From NCBI RefSeq assembly GCF_019457905.1, contig NZ_JAHZSV010000007.1:62001-126000 (forward strand): DNA of 64,000 nt, written 5' to 3'. This DNA comes from Flagellimonas abyssi. GTDB lineage: Bacteria > Bacteroidota > Bacteroidia > Flavobacteriales > Flavobacteriaceae. The position numbers were made by a program, and so were the translations under genes. Positions 27,323 to 36,471 of this stretch are shown piece by piece. Position 1 is the first letter of the stretch. Every line of letters starts with the position of its first letter. The notes beneath the pieces were generated by a model that ran no database searches, was not told the DNA's origin, and saw only the letters and a program-made list of their open reading frames with translations.

Positions 27323-30157
27323 ATGTCTGACCAAAAAAGACTATTCCTACTAGACGCCTACGCGCTTATTTTTCGTGGCTACTACGCCCTCATCAAAAAC
27401 CCAAGAATCAATTCCAAGGGCATGGACACCTCAGCCATTATGGGATTTATGAATTCCCTTTTTGATGTGATCAAACGCGAGCAGCCCGACCATTTAGCGG
27501 TTGCTTTTGATAAAGGAGGCAGCGTAGAGCGTGTGGAAATGTTCGAGGACTATAAAGCAAACCGTGATGAAACGCCCGATGCCATTCGTATCGCCGTGCC
27601 CTACATCCAACAAATTTTGGAGGCCATGAAAATTCCGATCGTGGAATTGGAAGGCTACGAAGCCGATGACCTCATTGGAACGGTGGCCAAACAGGCAGAA
27701 AAGGAAAATTACAAGGTATTTATGGTCACGCCCGACAAGGATTTTGGTCAGTTGGTGAGCGAAAACATTTTTATGTACCGCCCCGCCCGAATGGGCAATG
27801 GTATCGAAATCTGGGGCATCCCCGAAGTACAGAAACGCTTCGGTGTTAAGCGTCCCGAACAGGTAATCGATTATTTGGGGATGATGGGCGATGCCAGTGA
27901 CAATATTCCAGGCCTCCCAGGTGTAGGCGACAAAACGGCCAAAAAATTTATTGAGCAGTTCGATTCCATGGAAGGATTGTTGGCCAATACCGACAAGCTC
28001 AAGGGAAAGATGAAAGAGAAGGTGGAAGAGAATGCCGAGTTGGGACGATTGTCCAGAAAATTGGCAGAGATCAAAACGGATTGCGATGTACAATTCCATG
28101 CGGAGGATTACGAAATGTGTCCACCCGATGCCGAAAAAGTCCAGGAAATATTTGAAGAGCTTGAATTCCGTAGACTGAAAGACCAATTCATCAAATTATT
28201 TACAGAAGAAGCCGAGGCAACTACCCAAGTAACCAGTACACAAACGGCAAAAAAGGAAGCACAAGTGGCGGGAAGCGGTCAGTTTACCCTATTTGGCGGT
28301 GACCCATCCGAAGCTGCAGCCACCATTAAAGATGTGAACAGCCGAATGACCATCGGTGATGTGCCCCATTTTTATCAGAATGTGCAAGATGGTCTGGGCA
28401 TGGAACTTTTTATGGACATGCTGATGAAACAACCTTCCGTATGTTTTGATACGGAGACCACGTCCCTCAATCCGTTGGAAGCCGAATTGGTCGGGATTGC
28501 CTTTAGTTGGTCGCCAGGCAAAGGGTTTTATGTGCCCTTCCCAGACAATGAAAACGATGCGAAACCTTTGATTGAAAAACTGCGTCCGTTTTTTGAATCC
28601 GAAGCCATCGAAAAGGTAGGACAAAACCTCAAGTACGATATTAAAGTGATGAAAAACTATGGTGTGGAAGTCAAGGGCAAACTGTTCGATACCATGCTGG
28701 CCCACTACCTCATCAACCCCGATATGCGCCATAATATGGATGTATTGGCTGAAACGTACCTCAACTATACCCCCATTTCCATCACAGAACTCATTGGCAA
28801 AAAAGGCAAAAATCAGCTCAATATGCGGGACGTTCCTTTGGAAAAGCAAACGGAATATGCGGTGGAAGATGCCGATGTTACCTTTCAATTGGGGCTAAAA
28901 TTTACGCCAGAGCTCAAAGATGCCCATACTGACAAGCTGTTCTCTGATATTGAGATTCCTTTGCTTCGCGTATTGGCGGATATGGAATTGGAAGGCATCA
29001 ATCTGGACAAGGATTATCTGGGTGGCCTTTCGGAACAGTTGGACAAGGACATCAAGGAACTGGAGCAAAGTATTTATAAGGAAGCGGGCGAGGAATTCAA
29101 CATTGCTTCTCCTAAACAATTAGGGGACATCCTATTTGATAAGCTCAAGCTGGTGGACAAACCCAAAAAGACCAAAACGGGCCAGTTTTCCACTTCGGAA
29201 GATGTGCTCTCCTACTTGGCCAAGGACCACAAGATCATCCAAAACGTGTTGGACTACCGTGGATTGGCCAAGCTAAAAAGTACCTACGTGGATGCCCTAC
29301 CGAACGAGGTTCAGGAAAAAACAGGTCGCGTACATACCGATTATATGCAAACCGTTGCCGCTACGGGCCGTTTGAGCAGCAACAACCCGAACCTTCAGAA
29401 CATACCGATCCGAACCGAACGTGGCAGACAGGTGCGAAAGGCCTTTATACCACGGGATGAAAACTATGTGCTCTTGGCTGCGGATTATTCACAGATAGAG
29501 TTGCGCATCATCGCGGCATTGAGTGAAGAAGACACAATGATCTCTGCCTTTAAAAATGGTGAGGATATTCACGCTTCCACTGCATCCAAGGTTTTTAACG
29601 TGCCAATTGACGAAGTGACCCGCGAACAGCGTAGCAATGCCAAAACGGTAAACTTTGGGATCATTTACGGGGTGTCTGCTTTTGGATTGAGCAACCAAAC
29701 GGATTTGAGCCGTTCGGAGGCGAAGGAACTTATTGACACCTATTACAAAACCTACCCGAAGTTGCGCAATTACATGAGCGAACTTGTGGATTTTGCCCGT
29801 GATAATGGCTACGTGCAAACAGTGTTGGGCCGTCGCAGGTATTTAAAGGACATCAATGCGGGAAACCAAGTGGTGCGCGGAGCTGCGGAACGAAACGCGG
29901 TGAACGCCCCCATTCAAGGGAGTGCTGCGGACATCATCAAGATTGCGATGATCAACATCCATAAAAAGCTTTCCGAAGGCAAATACAAGACCAAAATGTT
30001 GTTGCAGGTACATGATGAATTGGTGTTCGATTGCTACAAGCCCGAACTGGAGGAAATGAAAAAGCTCATCAAGTCCGAAATGGAAAATGCCTACAAACTT
30101 TCTGTTCCTTTGGATGTGGAAGTGGGTATTGGTGAGAATTGGTTGGAGGCGCATTGA
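27323..30157 (+). CDS. polA: DNA polymerase I
   Basis: This 944-residue enzyme does repair synthesis and removes RNA primers. It has a 5'-3' exonuclease domain (about 1-295, with FDKGGSVERVEMFEDYKANR), a 3'-5' proofreading domain (about 350-540) that keeps DxE (FDTETTSLNP, near 374), and a family A polymerase domain with LAADYSQIELRII and QVHDELVFD. Proofreading therefore looks intact, which is not so in all bacterial Pol I. It stands alone with a repeat-rich leader region and no clear terminator. Confidence 0.98.
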   Translation: MSDQKRLFLLDAYALIFRGYYALIKNPRINSKGMDTSAIMGFMNSLFDVIKREQPDHLAVAFDKGGSVERVEMFEDYKANRDETPDAIRIAVPYIQQILEAMKIPIVELEGYEADDLIGTVAKQAEKENYKVFMVTPDKDFGQLVSENIFMYRPARMGNGIEIWGIPEVQKRFGVKRPEQVIDYLGMMGDASDNIPGLPGVGDKTAKKFIEQFDSMEGLLANTDKLKGKMKEKVEENAELGRLSRKLAEIKTDCDVQFHAEDYEMCPPDAEKVQEIFEELEFRRLKDQFIKLFTEEAEATTQVTSTQTAKKEAQVAGSGQFTLFGGDPSEAAATIKDVNSRMTIGDVPHFYQNVQDGLGMELFMDMLMKQPSVCFDTETTSLNPLEAELVGIAFSWSPGKGFYVPFPDNENDAKPLIEKLRPFFESEAIEKVGQNLKYDIKVMKNYGVEVKGKLFDTMLAHYLINPDMRHNMDVLAETYLNYTPISITELIGKKGKNQLNMRDVPLEKQTEYAVEDADVTFQLGLKFTPELKDAHTDKLFSDIEIPLLRVLADMELEGINLDKDYLGGLSEQLDKDIKELEQSIYKEAGEEFNIASPKQLGDILFDKLKLVDKPKKTKTGQFSTSEDVLSYLAKDHKIIQNVLDYRGLAKLKSTYVDALPNEVQEKTGRVHTDYMQTVAATGRLSSNNPNLQNIPIRTERGRQVRKAFIPRDENYVLLAADYSQIELRIIAALSEEDTMISAFKNGEDIHASTASKVFNVPIDEVTREQRSNAKTVNFGIIYGVSAFGLSNQTDLSRSEAKELIDTYYKTYPKLRNYMSELVDFARDNGYVQTVLGRRRYLKDINAGNQVVRGAAERNAVNAPIQGSAADIIKIAMINIHKKLSEGKYKTKMLLQVHDELVFDCYKPELEEMKKLIKSEMENAYKLSVPLDVEVGIGENWLEAH

Positions 30158-30191
30158 CATAAAAGAAGTAAGTTAAACTACTTTTCACACG

Positions 30192-30488
30192 ATGGTTTTG
30201 GCATACCTTTTTGTTTTGATTGTCCTCGTCATTGGAATCCTATGGATTATCAATGTTCCCATGCTATCAAAATGGAAGAACAATAAATTATCTTTTGGGT
30301 TAAACACTTTATTGTTCATTATATATACTTTGTATTTGATTTATGGCAATCCTCCCTTTATCGGTCACGACGAATATGGCATTAGAAGTTTATGGTTTAT
30401 CATATTATTTCCGATGATACATATTGTTATCAATCTTCTCCTCATCTTGATTATTAGGTGGGGATATAAGAAAGTGGAATTCAAATAA
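30192..30488 (+). CDS. Small membrane protein, unknown
   Basis: This 98-residue protein has three hydrophobic helices (about 3-21, 34-52 and 68-90). I recognise no family. It is AT-rich compared with polA and the MFS gene on either side, and lies 34 bases after polA. A real gene is likely because the frame ends are clean and the helices are well formed, but it could be strain-specific. Confidence 0.5.
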   Translation: MVLAYLFVLIVLVIGILWIINVPMLSKWKNNKLSFGLNTLLFIIYTLYLIYGNPPFIGHDEYGIRSLWFIILFPMIHIVINLLLILIIRWGYKKVEFK

Positions 30489-30561
30489 ACTTTTAACAAA
30501 ACCCAATTTTATTATTTGCAGGCCGTCATACATAAAATCATTAATAGTAACTTTAGTTTAA

Positions 30562-31122
30562 ATGGAAAATATAATAACAAAAGGCACTGGATTTTCTGAA
30601 TATGAAGCTAGGATTAAAGTATTGGTTTTATCATCTTCGGTAAGATTTGAAAACTTGGCTAGTATGTTTTTGAGAACAGTTTTAAAACTCGAAGATTCAG
30701 CAATATCAACGGGAAACACAAGTCAAGCTTTATCAATGAATCAAAAATTGATATTGCTGCTAGACTCTAAATTACTCGACAAGGAGTATAAGAAATACAT
30801 CAAAACATTTTTTGATATACGTAATCAATTTGTTCACAATGCCTCAGCTAAATCATTTGAAGATTGTTTAACATTTTTGGATGGAACTGAGAACTTTCTG
30901 GAAAAAAAATACAAGGACAAGAGAACTGCAAATGAAAAAGCAGGTGGAGAAAGAGCTGCTAAAGAAAAAGCTGATGATGAAATTAATAATATGGAATTAC
31001 TTTCATTCAATATAAGTGATAAAGAAAAGCTTTTATACAAATATTGGGTCTCCTTAGCAGAAGATGTGATAATTGGATTCGAAAAAATGATGGCTAAAAT
31101 TTATCCATTGAATGATAAATAA
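30562..31122 (+). CDS. HEPN-like protein, unknown
   Basis: This is a 186-residue, mostly helical protein. Residues about 20-110 resemble HEPN/MltR-type domains; RNQFVH (R87, H92) is the Rx4H motif of HEPN ribonucleases and nucleotidyltransferase partners. A charged, Ala/Lys/Glu-rich coil (about 115-140) and a last helix follow. It is AT-rich compared with its neighbours and lies between polA and an MFS gene, with a small membrane protein upstream. No partner nucleotidyltransferase is present. Could be a toxin-like or regulatory accessory protein; function is not known. Confidence 0.55.
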   Translation: MENIITKGTGFSEYEARIKVLVLSSSVRFENLASMFLRTVLKLEDSAISTGNTSQALSMNQKLILLLDSKLLDKEYKKYIKTFFDIRNQFVHNASAKSFEDCLTFLDGTENFLEKKYKDKRTANEKAGGERAAKEKADDEINNMELLSFNISDKEKLLYKYWVSLAEDVIIGFEKMMAKIYPLNDK

Positions 31123-31219
31123 TAAAAAACAACCACCATCTCCAACCTCCCCAAACAAAAATACTGCAAAATGTCATCCTTCAATCTTGTATGTTATACC
31201 CATCCTTGAAAAATTCTAA

Positions 31220-32404
31220 ATGAACCCCTCCAAACACATCCTCCCCATCATCGTGTTGTCACAGTTTTGCTGTACTTCGCTTTGGTTTGCGAGCAATGGG
31301 GTTATGCGCGATTTGGTGGCCACCTTCGGGCTAAATGACAATGCTGTGGGCCACCTGACCTCTGCAGTCCAGTTTGGGTTTATCGTCGGTACCTTGGTCT
31401 TTGCCGTTTTGTCCATTGCCGATAGGTTTTCCCCATCCAAGGTATTTTTTTCCTGTGCTGTTTTGGGGGCACTTTTCAATTTGGGGGTGGTTTGGGAAGG
31501 TAACAGCTTAGGTAGTCTCCTCTCCTTTCGGTTTTTTACAGGATTTTTTCTCGCGGGCATCTATCCCGTAGGCATGAAGATTGCCGCAGACTATTTTGAA
31601 AAAGGTCTCGGTAAATCATTGGGATATTTGGTTGGCGCGCTCGTGGTCGGTACTGCATTTCCACATTTGTTAAAAGAAATGACCGATACCTTTTCTTGGA
31701 AAGCCGTTATAGTTTCGACCTCGTCCCTATCCCTATTGGGCGGAACTTTAATGGTCACGCTTGTTCCCAACGGACCTTACCGTAAACAAAGTCAACAATT
31801 ACAATTGTCCGCTTTTTTAACCGTATTTCGGAACAAAAGCTTCCGCTCGGCGGCCTTCGGGTATTTTGGGCATATGTGGGAACTCTACGCGTTTTGGGCG
31901 TTCGTTCCGATCATGTTGCAGACCTACGCCCTGTTGCATCCACAAACCATGTTCAACATTCCGCTGCTGTCCTTTCTGATCATAGGAGTTGGAGGATTGG
32001 CCTGTGTTTTAGGCGGGTATCTCGCCCAATCAATCGGGACCAAGAAAGTGGCATTTATGGCGCTATTGCTTTCGTGCTTCTGCTGTTTGGTTTCCCCTTT
32101 CCTATTTAGTCAAGAATCCGAAATACTTTTTGTGGCCTTTCTCATTTTTTGGGGGGTGGTGGTCATTGCAGATTCACCATTGTTTTCCACCTTGGTGGCA
32201 CAAAATGCATCTACGGAAATAAAAGGAACAGCGCTCACCATCGTAAACTGCGTAGGTTTTGCCATTACCATTGTCAGTATTCAATTGCTGAATGAAATGC
32301 GAACGTGGACAGGTTCCAATTCAGTGTACATGATTTTAGCGTTGGGACCGCTTCTTGGTCTGATGGCGCTGGCCTTTAAAAGCAAACCATCTTTCGGCCG
32401 ATGA
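31220..32404 (+). CDS. MFS transporter
   Basis: This 394-residue major facilitator has 12 hydrophobic segments in two halves, with the first-half loop VLSIADRFSPSKVFF and FFLAGIYPVGMKIAADYFEKGLGK. It resembles the nitrate/nitrite or drug-type MFS groups, but the substrate cannot be told from sequence. It is 89 bases ahead of the NIPSNAP lipoprotein and could be in one transcript with it. Confidence 0.85.
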   Translation: MNPSKHILPIIVLSQFCCTSLWFASNGVMRDLVATFGLNDNAVGHLTSAVQFGFIVGTLVFAVLSIADRFSPSKVFFSCAVLGALFNLGVVWEGNSLGSLLSFRFFTGFFLAGIYPVGMKIAADYFEKGLGKSLGYLVGALVVGTAFPHLLKEMTDTFSWKAVIVSTSSLSLLGGTLMVTLVPNGPYRKQSQQLQLSAFLTVFRNKSFRSAAFGYFGHMWELYAFWAFVPIMLQTYALLHPQTMFNIPLLSFLIIGVGGLACVLGGYLAQSIGTKKVAFMALLLSCFCCLVSPFLFSQESEILFVAFLIFWGVVVIADSPLFSTLVAQNASTEIKGTALTIVNCVGFAITIVSIQLLNEMRTWTGSNSVYMILALGPLLGLMALAFKSKPSFGR

Positions 32405-32493
32405 TCAATCCCGCTGTGATCAAATAAATCCCTATCTTGAAATGTCTTTTTTAAAACAAAAGACCATATCACATCAAACTAAACTGGACTAAG

Positions 32494-33312
32494 ATGAAAA
32501 TTATCAAACTAACCATGCTTTTGGTCGTACTGGCCATAGCAAGCTGTGGCAATCCAAAGCCCGAAACCACAGCAACTGCCGAGACTCCCGAAACCGTACA
32601 AGATGAACGGGAGTTTTATCAACTAAAAATCTACTACTTCAGTTCCGAAGAGCAGGTCAACGCTACCGATGCCTATCTAAAAAACGCCTTTTTGCCCGCC
32701 GTAAAAAAACAGGGTATCGACAAGGTCGGGGTATTCAAATCAAGGGTCACGGAAACCGATACTGTGCAGAAAACCTATGTTTTATTGCCTTTTGAAAGTT
32801 TGGATGACTTTCGGGCATTGGAAAATAAAATTCTTGAGGACAGCACCTACCTAGCTGCTGGAAGTTCCTACATCGATGCGAATTACGATAATCCGCCCTA
32901 TAATCATATAGAATCCATCCTAATGCAGGCTTTCTCCGATATGCCGCAGATGGAAACTCCCAACTTGGACGGTCCACGCGCGGAACGGATCTACGAACTG
33001 CGAAGCTATGAATCGCCCACGGAAGAATACTATCGCAACAAAGTGGATATGTTCAACGCAGGTGGGGAAGTCAAACTTTTTGACCGATTGGGTTTCAACG
33101 CTGTGTTCTATGGGGAAGTACTTTCAGGACCCAAAATGCCCAATTTAATGTATATGACCACCCATCCCGATATGGCCACCAGAGATAAAAATTGGGAGGC
33201 TTTTGTGGATTCTCCTGAGTGGAAGGAACTCATTGCCATATCCAAATATGAAAACAACGTATCCCATGCGGATATCTGGTTGTTGTACCCCACCGAATAT
33301 TCGGATTATTAG
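32494..33312 (+). CDS. NIPSNAP-family lipoprotein
   Basis: This 272-residue protein has a signal with lipobox LAIASC (lipidated Cys 18) and two ferredoxin-like NIPSNAP domains: EFYQLKIYYFSSEEQVNATD (about 46-65) and RIYELRSYESPTEEYYRNK (about 165-183). NIPSNAP domains belong to the dimeric alpha-beta barrel superfamily and are common in Bacteroidota lipoproteins. The specific role is unknown. Next to a small thioredoxin 24 bases on. Confidence 0.83.
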   Translation: MKIIKLTMLLVVLAIASCGNPKPETTATAETPETVQDEREFYQLKIYYFSSEEQVNATDAYLKNAFLPAVKKQGIDKVGVFKSRVTETDTVQKTYVLLPFESLDDFRALENKILEDSTYLAAGSSYIDANYDNPPYNHIESILMQAFSDMPQMETPNLDGPRAERIYELRSYESPTEEYYRNKVDMFNAGGEVKLFDRLGFNAVFYGEVLSGPKMPNLMYMTTHPDMATRDKNWEAFVDSPEWKELIAISKYENNVSHADIWLLYPTEYSDY

Positions 33313-33336
33313 GAATAAGACCCCATTGCAACATAG

Positions 33337-33588
33337 ATGATGGAACTTATCTATTTTACGAGTAAAACCTGTGGTGTCTGCAAGGTACTGAAACCAAAAC
33401 TATTGGAAGCCGTTCAGGAAAATTTTCCCGATGTCAACATTCGCGTGGTGGATGTGGAGGAAGAAACGGAATTTACTGGACAGTCCATGGTATTTACGCT
33501 GCCTGTGGTCATCATCAAGGCGGACGGCAAGGAAATGCATCAGTTTGCCCGCAGTTTTTCAGTGTACGAAGTACTCAAAAAAAAATGA
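33337..33588 (+). CDS. Small thioredoxin-like protein
   Basis: This is an 83-residue cytoplasmic thioredoxin-fold protein with a redox site CGVC (in SKTCGVCKVLKPKL, about 12-15) and TLPVVIIKADGKE near the cis-proline. It is at the short end of the family, close in size to glutaredoxin-type domains. The ATG-ATG start makes residue 1 or 2 possible. It lies 24 bases after the NIPSNAP gene. Confidence 0.82.
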   Translation: MMELIYFTSKTCGVCKVLKPKLLEAVQENFPDVNIRVVDVEEETEFTGQSMVFTLPVVIIKADGKEMHQFARSFSVYEVLKKK

Positions 33589-33709
33589 ATCAACTCACTA
33601 AAAATCAATATAGTTAGCATTTAATTTGAAACGTAGCGCACCCCTGTAAATTTTCAATCAACGGATCGAACAATTTTATACCTTCATTCAAAAATTCATT
33701 ACATATAAA

Positions 33710-34324
33710 ATGATTCATCCAGATACAGAACTGCGCTTTATCAGCAACGAAATTGGGTACGGCGTGGTCGCTACAAAGTTTATTCCCGCGGGAACCGTTA
33801 CATGGGTATTGGACCAATTGGACAGAGAATTCACTCCCTTGGAATTACAACAGATGGCACCGATCTATCAAAATATATTGGACACCTATACTTTTCGAAA
33901 CAACAAGGGCAACTACATTTTATGTTGGGACAACGGAAGGTACGTTAACCATAGTTTCAATTCCAACTGCCTTACTACAGCCTACGATTTTGAAATTGCC
34001 ATCAGGGACATTCAACCAGGGGAACAATTGACCGATGATTACGGTTACCTGAACATTCCTTTGCCATTTCGGGCGGCCGACGAAGGGACCCGACGAAAGA
34101 TCGTGTACCCCGACGACCTATTAAAATACTATAAGGTCTGGGACAACAAGATCAAAAAGGTCTTTGGGAACATTACCAAACAGCAACAGCCTTTACGCGG
34201 ACTCCTTCCAGAGGAACTTTGGGACAAAATCGAAAATATTGTTGCGGGTCGGGAAGAAATGGACTCGATACTCAACAACTTTTACCACGGTGTGCCGATA
34301 GAAATTTCGGAACAGACCGTTTAA
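33710..34324 (+). CDS. SET-domain protein (putative protein lysine methyltransferase)
   Basis: This 204-residue protein has a SET domain over most of its length: GYGVVATKFIPAGTVTWVLD (N-terminal strand), RYVNHSFNSNC (78-87; the NHS motif that binds S-adenosylmethionine) and GEQLTDDYGYL (104-114). The bacterial substrate is not known. The rest is a helical C-terminal region. A terminator follows directly. No partner gene suggests the target. Confidence 0.85.
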   Translation: MIHPDTELRFISNEIGYGVVATKFIPAGTVTWVLDQLDREFTPLELQQMAPIYQNILDTYTFRNNKGNYILCWDNGRYVNHSFNSNCLTTAYDFEIAIRDIQPGEQLTDDYGYLNIPLPFRAADEGTRRKIVYPDDLLKYYKVWDNKIKKVFGNITKQQQPLRGLLPEELWDKIENIVAGREEMDSILNNFYHGVPIEISEQTV

Positions 34325-34328
34325 AATA

Positions 34329-34355
34329 AAAAAGGCACCCAAACGGTGCCTTTTT
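34329..34355. terminator. Rho-independent terminator
   Basis: GGCACC (34334-34339) pairs with GGTGCC (34345-34350), flanked by an A-run and followed by five T. It ends the SET gene and possibly the convergent gene. Confidence 0.85.
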
Positions 34356-34379
34356 CATTCCTTTTCATAGCTTAATCAA

Positions 34380-34943
34380 TCAATTGCCAAAACTATTGGC
34401 CAATCGTGGTTTTTGACTTTTACTCCCAATAAACAAATCCGTAAGCGGTTTAAAGTGTCGCTTCCACTGGTAGGGAGCAAAGTCAAACCACAATTTAACT
34501 TCGGGTGCATTGCCCTTAGCCACCCTAAATCCGTTCTCGATTCGAAAATCCAGACGATCGAACGAATTGGCGGTTTCCTCCACCCCATCGTGGTAAATAA
34601 ACTGGTTGCCCCATCCCGCCATGTAAAAGCGAAATGCAGTGTATTTACCTTCGGGCAGGGAAAGTACGCTCTTGGAGCGTATAAAGTTGCCAGATCCGAT
34701 ACCCTTGAACGTTACCGGGTTTTGACCGGGAAAATCTATTATAAAATGTTCTTTACCTTGTTCATCTATTGCTGAAAACTTGGTAATGTTCAATGTCATT
34801 TCTGAAACATGATAAGCCGTTGCGGCCTCATTGGACAAAATCAACTCTGCTCCTTTGTTCTCCGAGCCATACCAATCGGTAAGGACACTCGGAGTGTAAG
34901 GTGCTGTCGACCATATTGTTGGATAAAAATTATTCTTTTTCAT
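34380..34943 (-). CDS. Hypothetical protein
   Basis: I start at 34943 (MKKNNFYPTIWSTAPYTPSV, 187 residues); the frame opens at 34976 but the upstream residues look unlike coding sequence. No signal peptide or membrane helix is evident. It appears beta-rich, with repeated SFDRLDFRIENGF and VKLWFDFAPYQW type strands, so a jelly-roll-like fold is possible. I do not recognise the family. Convergent with the SET gene, divergent from the TauE-type gene. Confidence 0.5.
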   Translation of the reverse strand: MKKNNFYPTIWSTAPYTPSVLTDWYGSENKGAELILSNEAATAYHVSEMTLNITKFSAIDEQGKEHFIIDFPGQNPVTFKGIGSGNFIRSKSVLSLPEGKYTAFRFYMAGWGNQFIYHDGVEETANSFDRLDFRIENGFRVAKGNAPEVKLWFDFAPYQWKRHFKPLTDLFIGSKSQKPRLANSFGN

Positions 34944-35123
34944 AGCAATTGTATATCTAAAGTTATACAGGTACAAAGTTGGGGTAGTTTTCCTACCCTG
35001 ACGTCTAATAGATTATCCAGTTTATATGCTCAATTAACACAAAAACCTGGTTTTAAGATTTTTTTTGGTTAAAATGACACAAAATTAAATACCATTCAGC
35101 AAACCACACTATCTTTCAAACGA

Positions 35124-35861
35124 ATGAAAGTAGACTACATTTTTCTTCTGCTCGCCCTGGTAGCCGAAATTATCGGGACCATCGGGGGCTTTGGCTCTTC
35201 GGTATTCTTTGTACCGATCGGTAATTTTTATTTTGATTTCTACTCCGTACTTGGAATGACGGCCATTTTTCATTTGTCCAGCAACATCAGCAAGATTTTC
35301 CTGTTCAAAAAAGGGCTGGACAAAAAATTATTGCTTTACATCGGGGTTCCATCCGTGCTCTTCGTCATTATAGGTGGTTTTCTATCCAAAATAGCTAACA
35401 GTTATGCACTGGAAATTGTGTTGGGGGTTTTCCTTGTGGTTTTCAGTCTTTTGTTCTTGATTAAAAGTGAAATCATTGTGCTGCCCAACAAAAAGAACTC
35501 GATAATCGGAGGGGCACTATCGGGCTTCTCAGCAGGCCTCTTGGGAACTGGAGGGGCCATTCGCGGACTTACCATGGCCGCCTTTAATTTGGAAAAAAGT
35601 GCTTTCATCGCTACTTCGGCGTTCATCGATTTTATGATCGATTTCTCACGGACCTTCGTTTATTATGGCAATGGATATATTGGTAAACAAGAGTTGATGT
35701 ACCTTCCATTTTTATTCGCTATTGGATTGATAGGCACTTACTTGGGGAAAAGAATATTAAAGTATATCCCACAGGAAAAGTTTAGAAAAATCAGCTTGAT
35801 CTTAATACTATTGATTGGCTTGGTAACCATCGCCAAGCTGGCTTTTGACCATTGGGTTTAG
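35124..35861 (+). CDS. TauE/SafE family membrane transporter
   Basis: This 245-residue membrane protein has seven or eight helices and the two-repeat TSUP pattern: IGTIGGFGSSVFFVPIGNF (about 17-35) and GGALSGFSAGLLGTGGAIRG (about 129-148). TauE/SafE proteins move sulfite, sulfonates or organic anions; the substrate here is not known. Its stop codon overlaps the stop of the convergent marR gene by four bases. Confidence 0.87.
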   Translation: MKVDYIFLLLALVAEIIGTIGGFGSSVFFVPIGNFYFDFYSVLGMTAIFHLSSNISKIFLFKKGLDKKLLLYIGVPSVLFVIIGGFLSKIANSYALEIVLGVFLVVFSLLFLIKSEIIVLPNKKNSIIGGALSGFSAGLLGTGGAIRGLTMAAFNLEKSAFIATSAFIDFMIDFSRTFVYYGNGYIGKQELMYLPFLFAIGLIGTYLGKRILKYIPQEKFRKISLILILLIGLVTIAKLAFDHWV

Positions 35862-36304
35862 TTTTCTTCGTAATTCTCCCCGATTCTGTCCAAAACCTTT
35901 AAAAAGATTTCAAATTCCGATGTGTCCACATCCTTAACGGCAAGTTTTCGTAAAGCTAGGGCACTGGGCAGAGTAATATTCAAGATTTCCTGTCCTTTGG
36001 GGGTAAGTTCTAATTTAAATCGCTTTTGATCACCTTCAAAACGAGTCTTGGAAATCCAGCCTTTACGCTCCAGACCTGCAATGACACGTGAGGTCGTGGC
36101 CCTGTTCCGAAAGTTCTCGTTCACAATGTCCCGTTGACTCGCATCATCTCCCAATTGATGGATTTGATAAAGAATCACCCATTGCTCAATGGTCGTGTCC
36201 ACACCAAGCTCATCAAATTTGCGCAAATAGGCCTTTTGAATCTTGCGGAGCACCAAATCCAAATGGAACCCCATTCCCTGTATTTCATCGATACGACTGA
36301 GCAT
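35858..36304 (-). CDS. MarR-family transcriptional regulator
   Basis: This 148-residue protein is a winged helix-turn-helix regulator. The recognition region DASQRDIVNENFRNRATTSRVIAGLERKGWI (about 53-83, quoted in two motifs: DASQRDIVNENF, RATTSRVIAGLERKGWI) and the wing QKRFKLELTPKGQEIL are clear. It is divergent from hpd, the first tyrosine-degradation gene, so control of that cluster is likely (inferred). Its own promoter is overlapped by a 20-base perfect palindrome, fitting autorepression. MarR proteins commonly sense aromatic acids, which fits homogentisate or 4-hydroxyphenylpyruvate as ligand. Confidence 0.9.
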   Translation of the reverse strand: MLSRIDEIQGMGFHLDLVLRKIQKAYLRKFDELGVDTTIEQWVILYQIHQLGDDASQRDIVNENFRNRATTSRVIAGLERKGWISKTRFEGDQKRFKLELTPKGQEILNITLPSALALRKLAVKDVDTSEFEIFLKVLDRIGENYEEN

Positions 36305-36322
36305 TTTTTAAAAGAATAGCCA

Positions 36323-36349
36323 CAAAAATAGGAATTCCTATTTTCACAA
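36323..36349 (-). promoter_or_regulatory. marR promoter overlapped by a 20-base palindrome
   Basis: A perfect palindrome AAAATAGGAATTCCTATTTT lies at 36325-36344, 21 bases before the marR start. The minus-strand -7 element TATTTTTG (plus 36323-36330) is inside it; a TTG lies 16 bases upstream, a slightly short spacer. A MarR dimer bound here would block the promoter. Confidence 0.6.
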
Positions 36350-36380
36350 GTGCCATTGACAAAGAGCATCAAAAATTTTA

Positions 36381-36394
36381 ACTCAAAATTGAGT
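36381..36394. promoter_or_regulatory. Inverted repeat in the marR-hpd gap
   Basis: ACTCAA (36381-36386) and TTGAGT (36389-36394), separated by two bases. It is a second candidate regulator site between the divergent genes. Confidence 0.3.
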
Positions 36395-36425
36395 AGGTAA
36401 AATCGTTTTCGTATCCCAAAATTAT

Positions 36426-36448
36426 TATTTTTGTTGTTGATGCAACAA
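36426..36448 (+). promoter_or_regulatory. hpd promoter element with adjoining inverted repeat
   Basis: TATTTTTG (36426-36433) matches the flavobacterial -7 box but has no clear TTG partner. Directly after it is TTGTTG-ATG-CAACAA (36434-36448), an inverted repeat that would cover the transcription start. The ATG of hpd is 24 bases further. Confidence 0.5.
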
Positions 36449-36471
36449 TAATAAGGACTAAACAAAAAAAT

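Noticed and set aside
27494..28888. Two long minus-strand frames (230 and 199 codons) inside polA
   Set aside because: Antisense to the well-conserved exonuclease regions of polA; His/Phe-rich and without domains.
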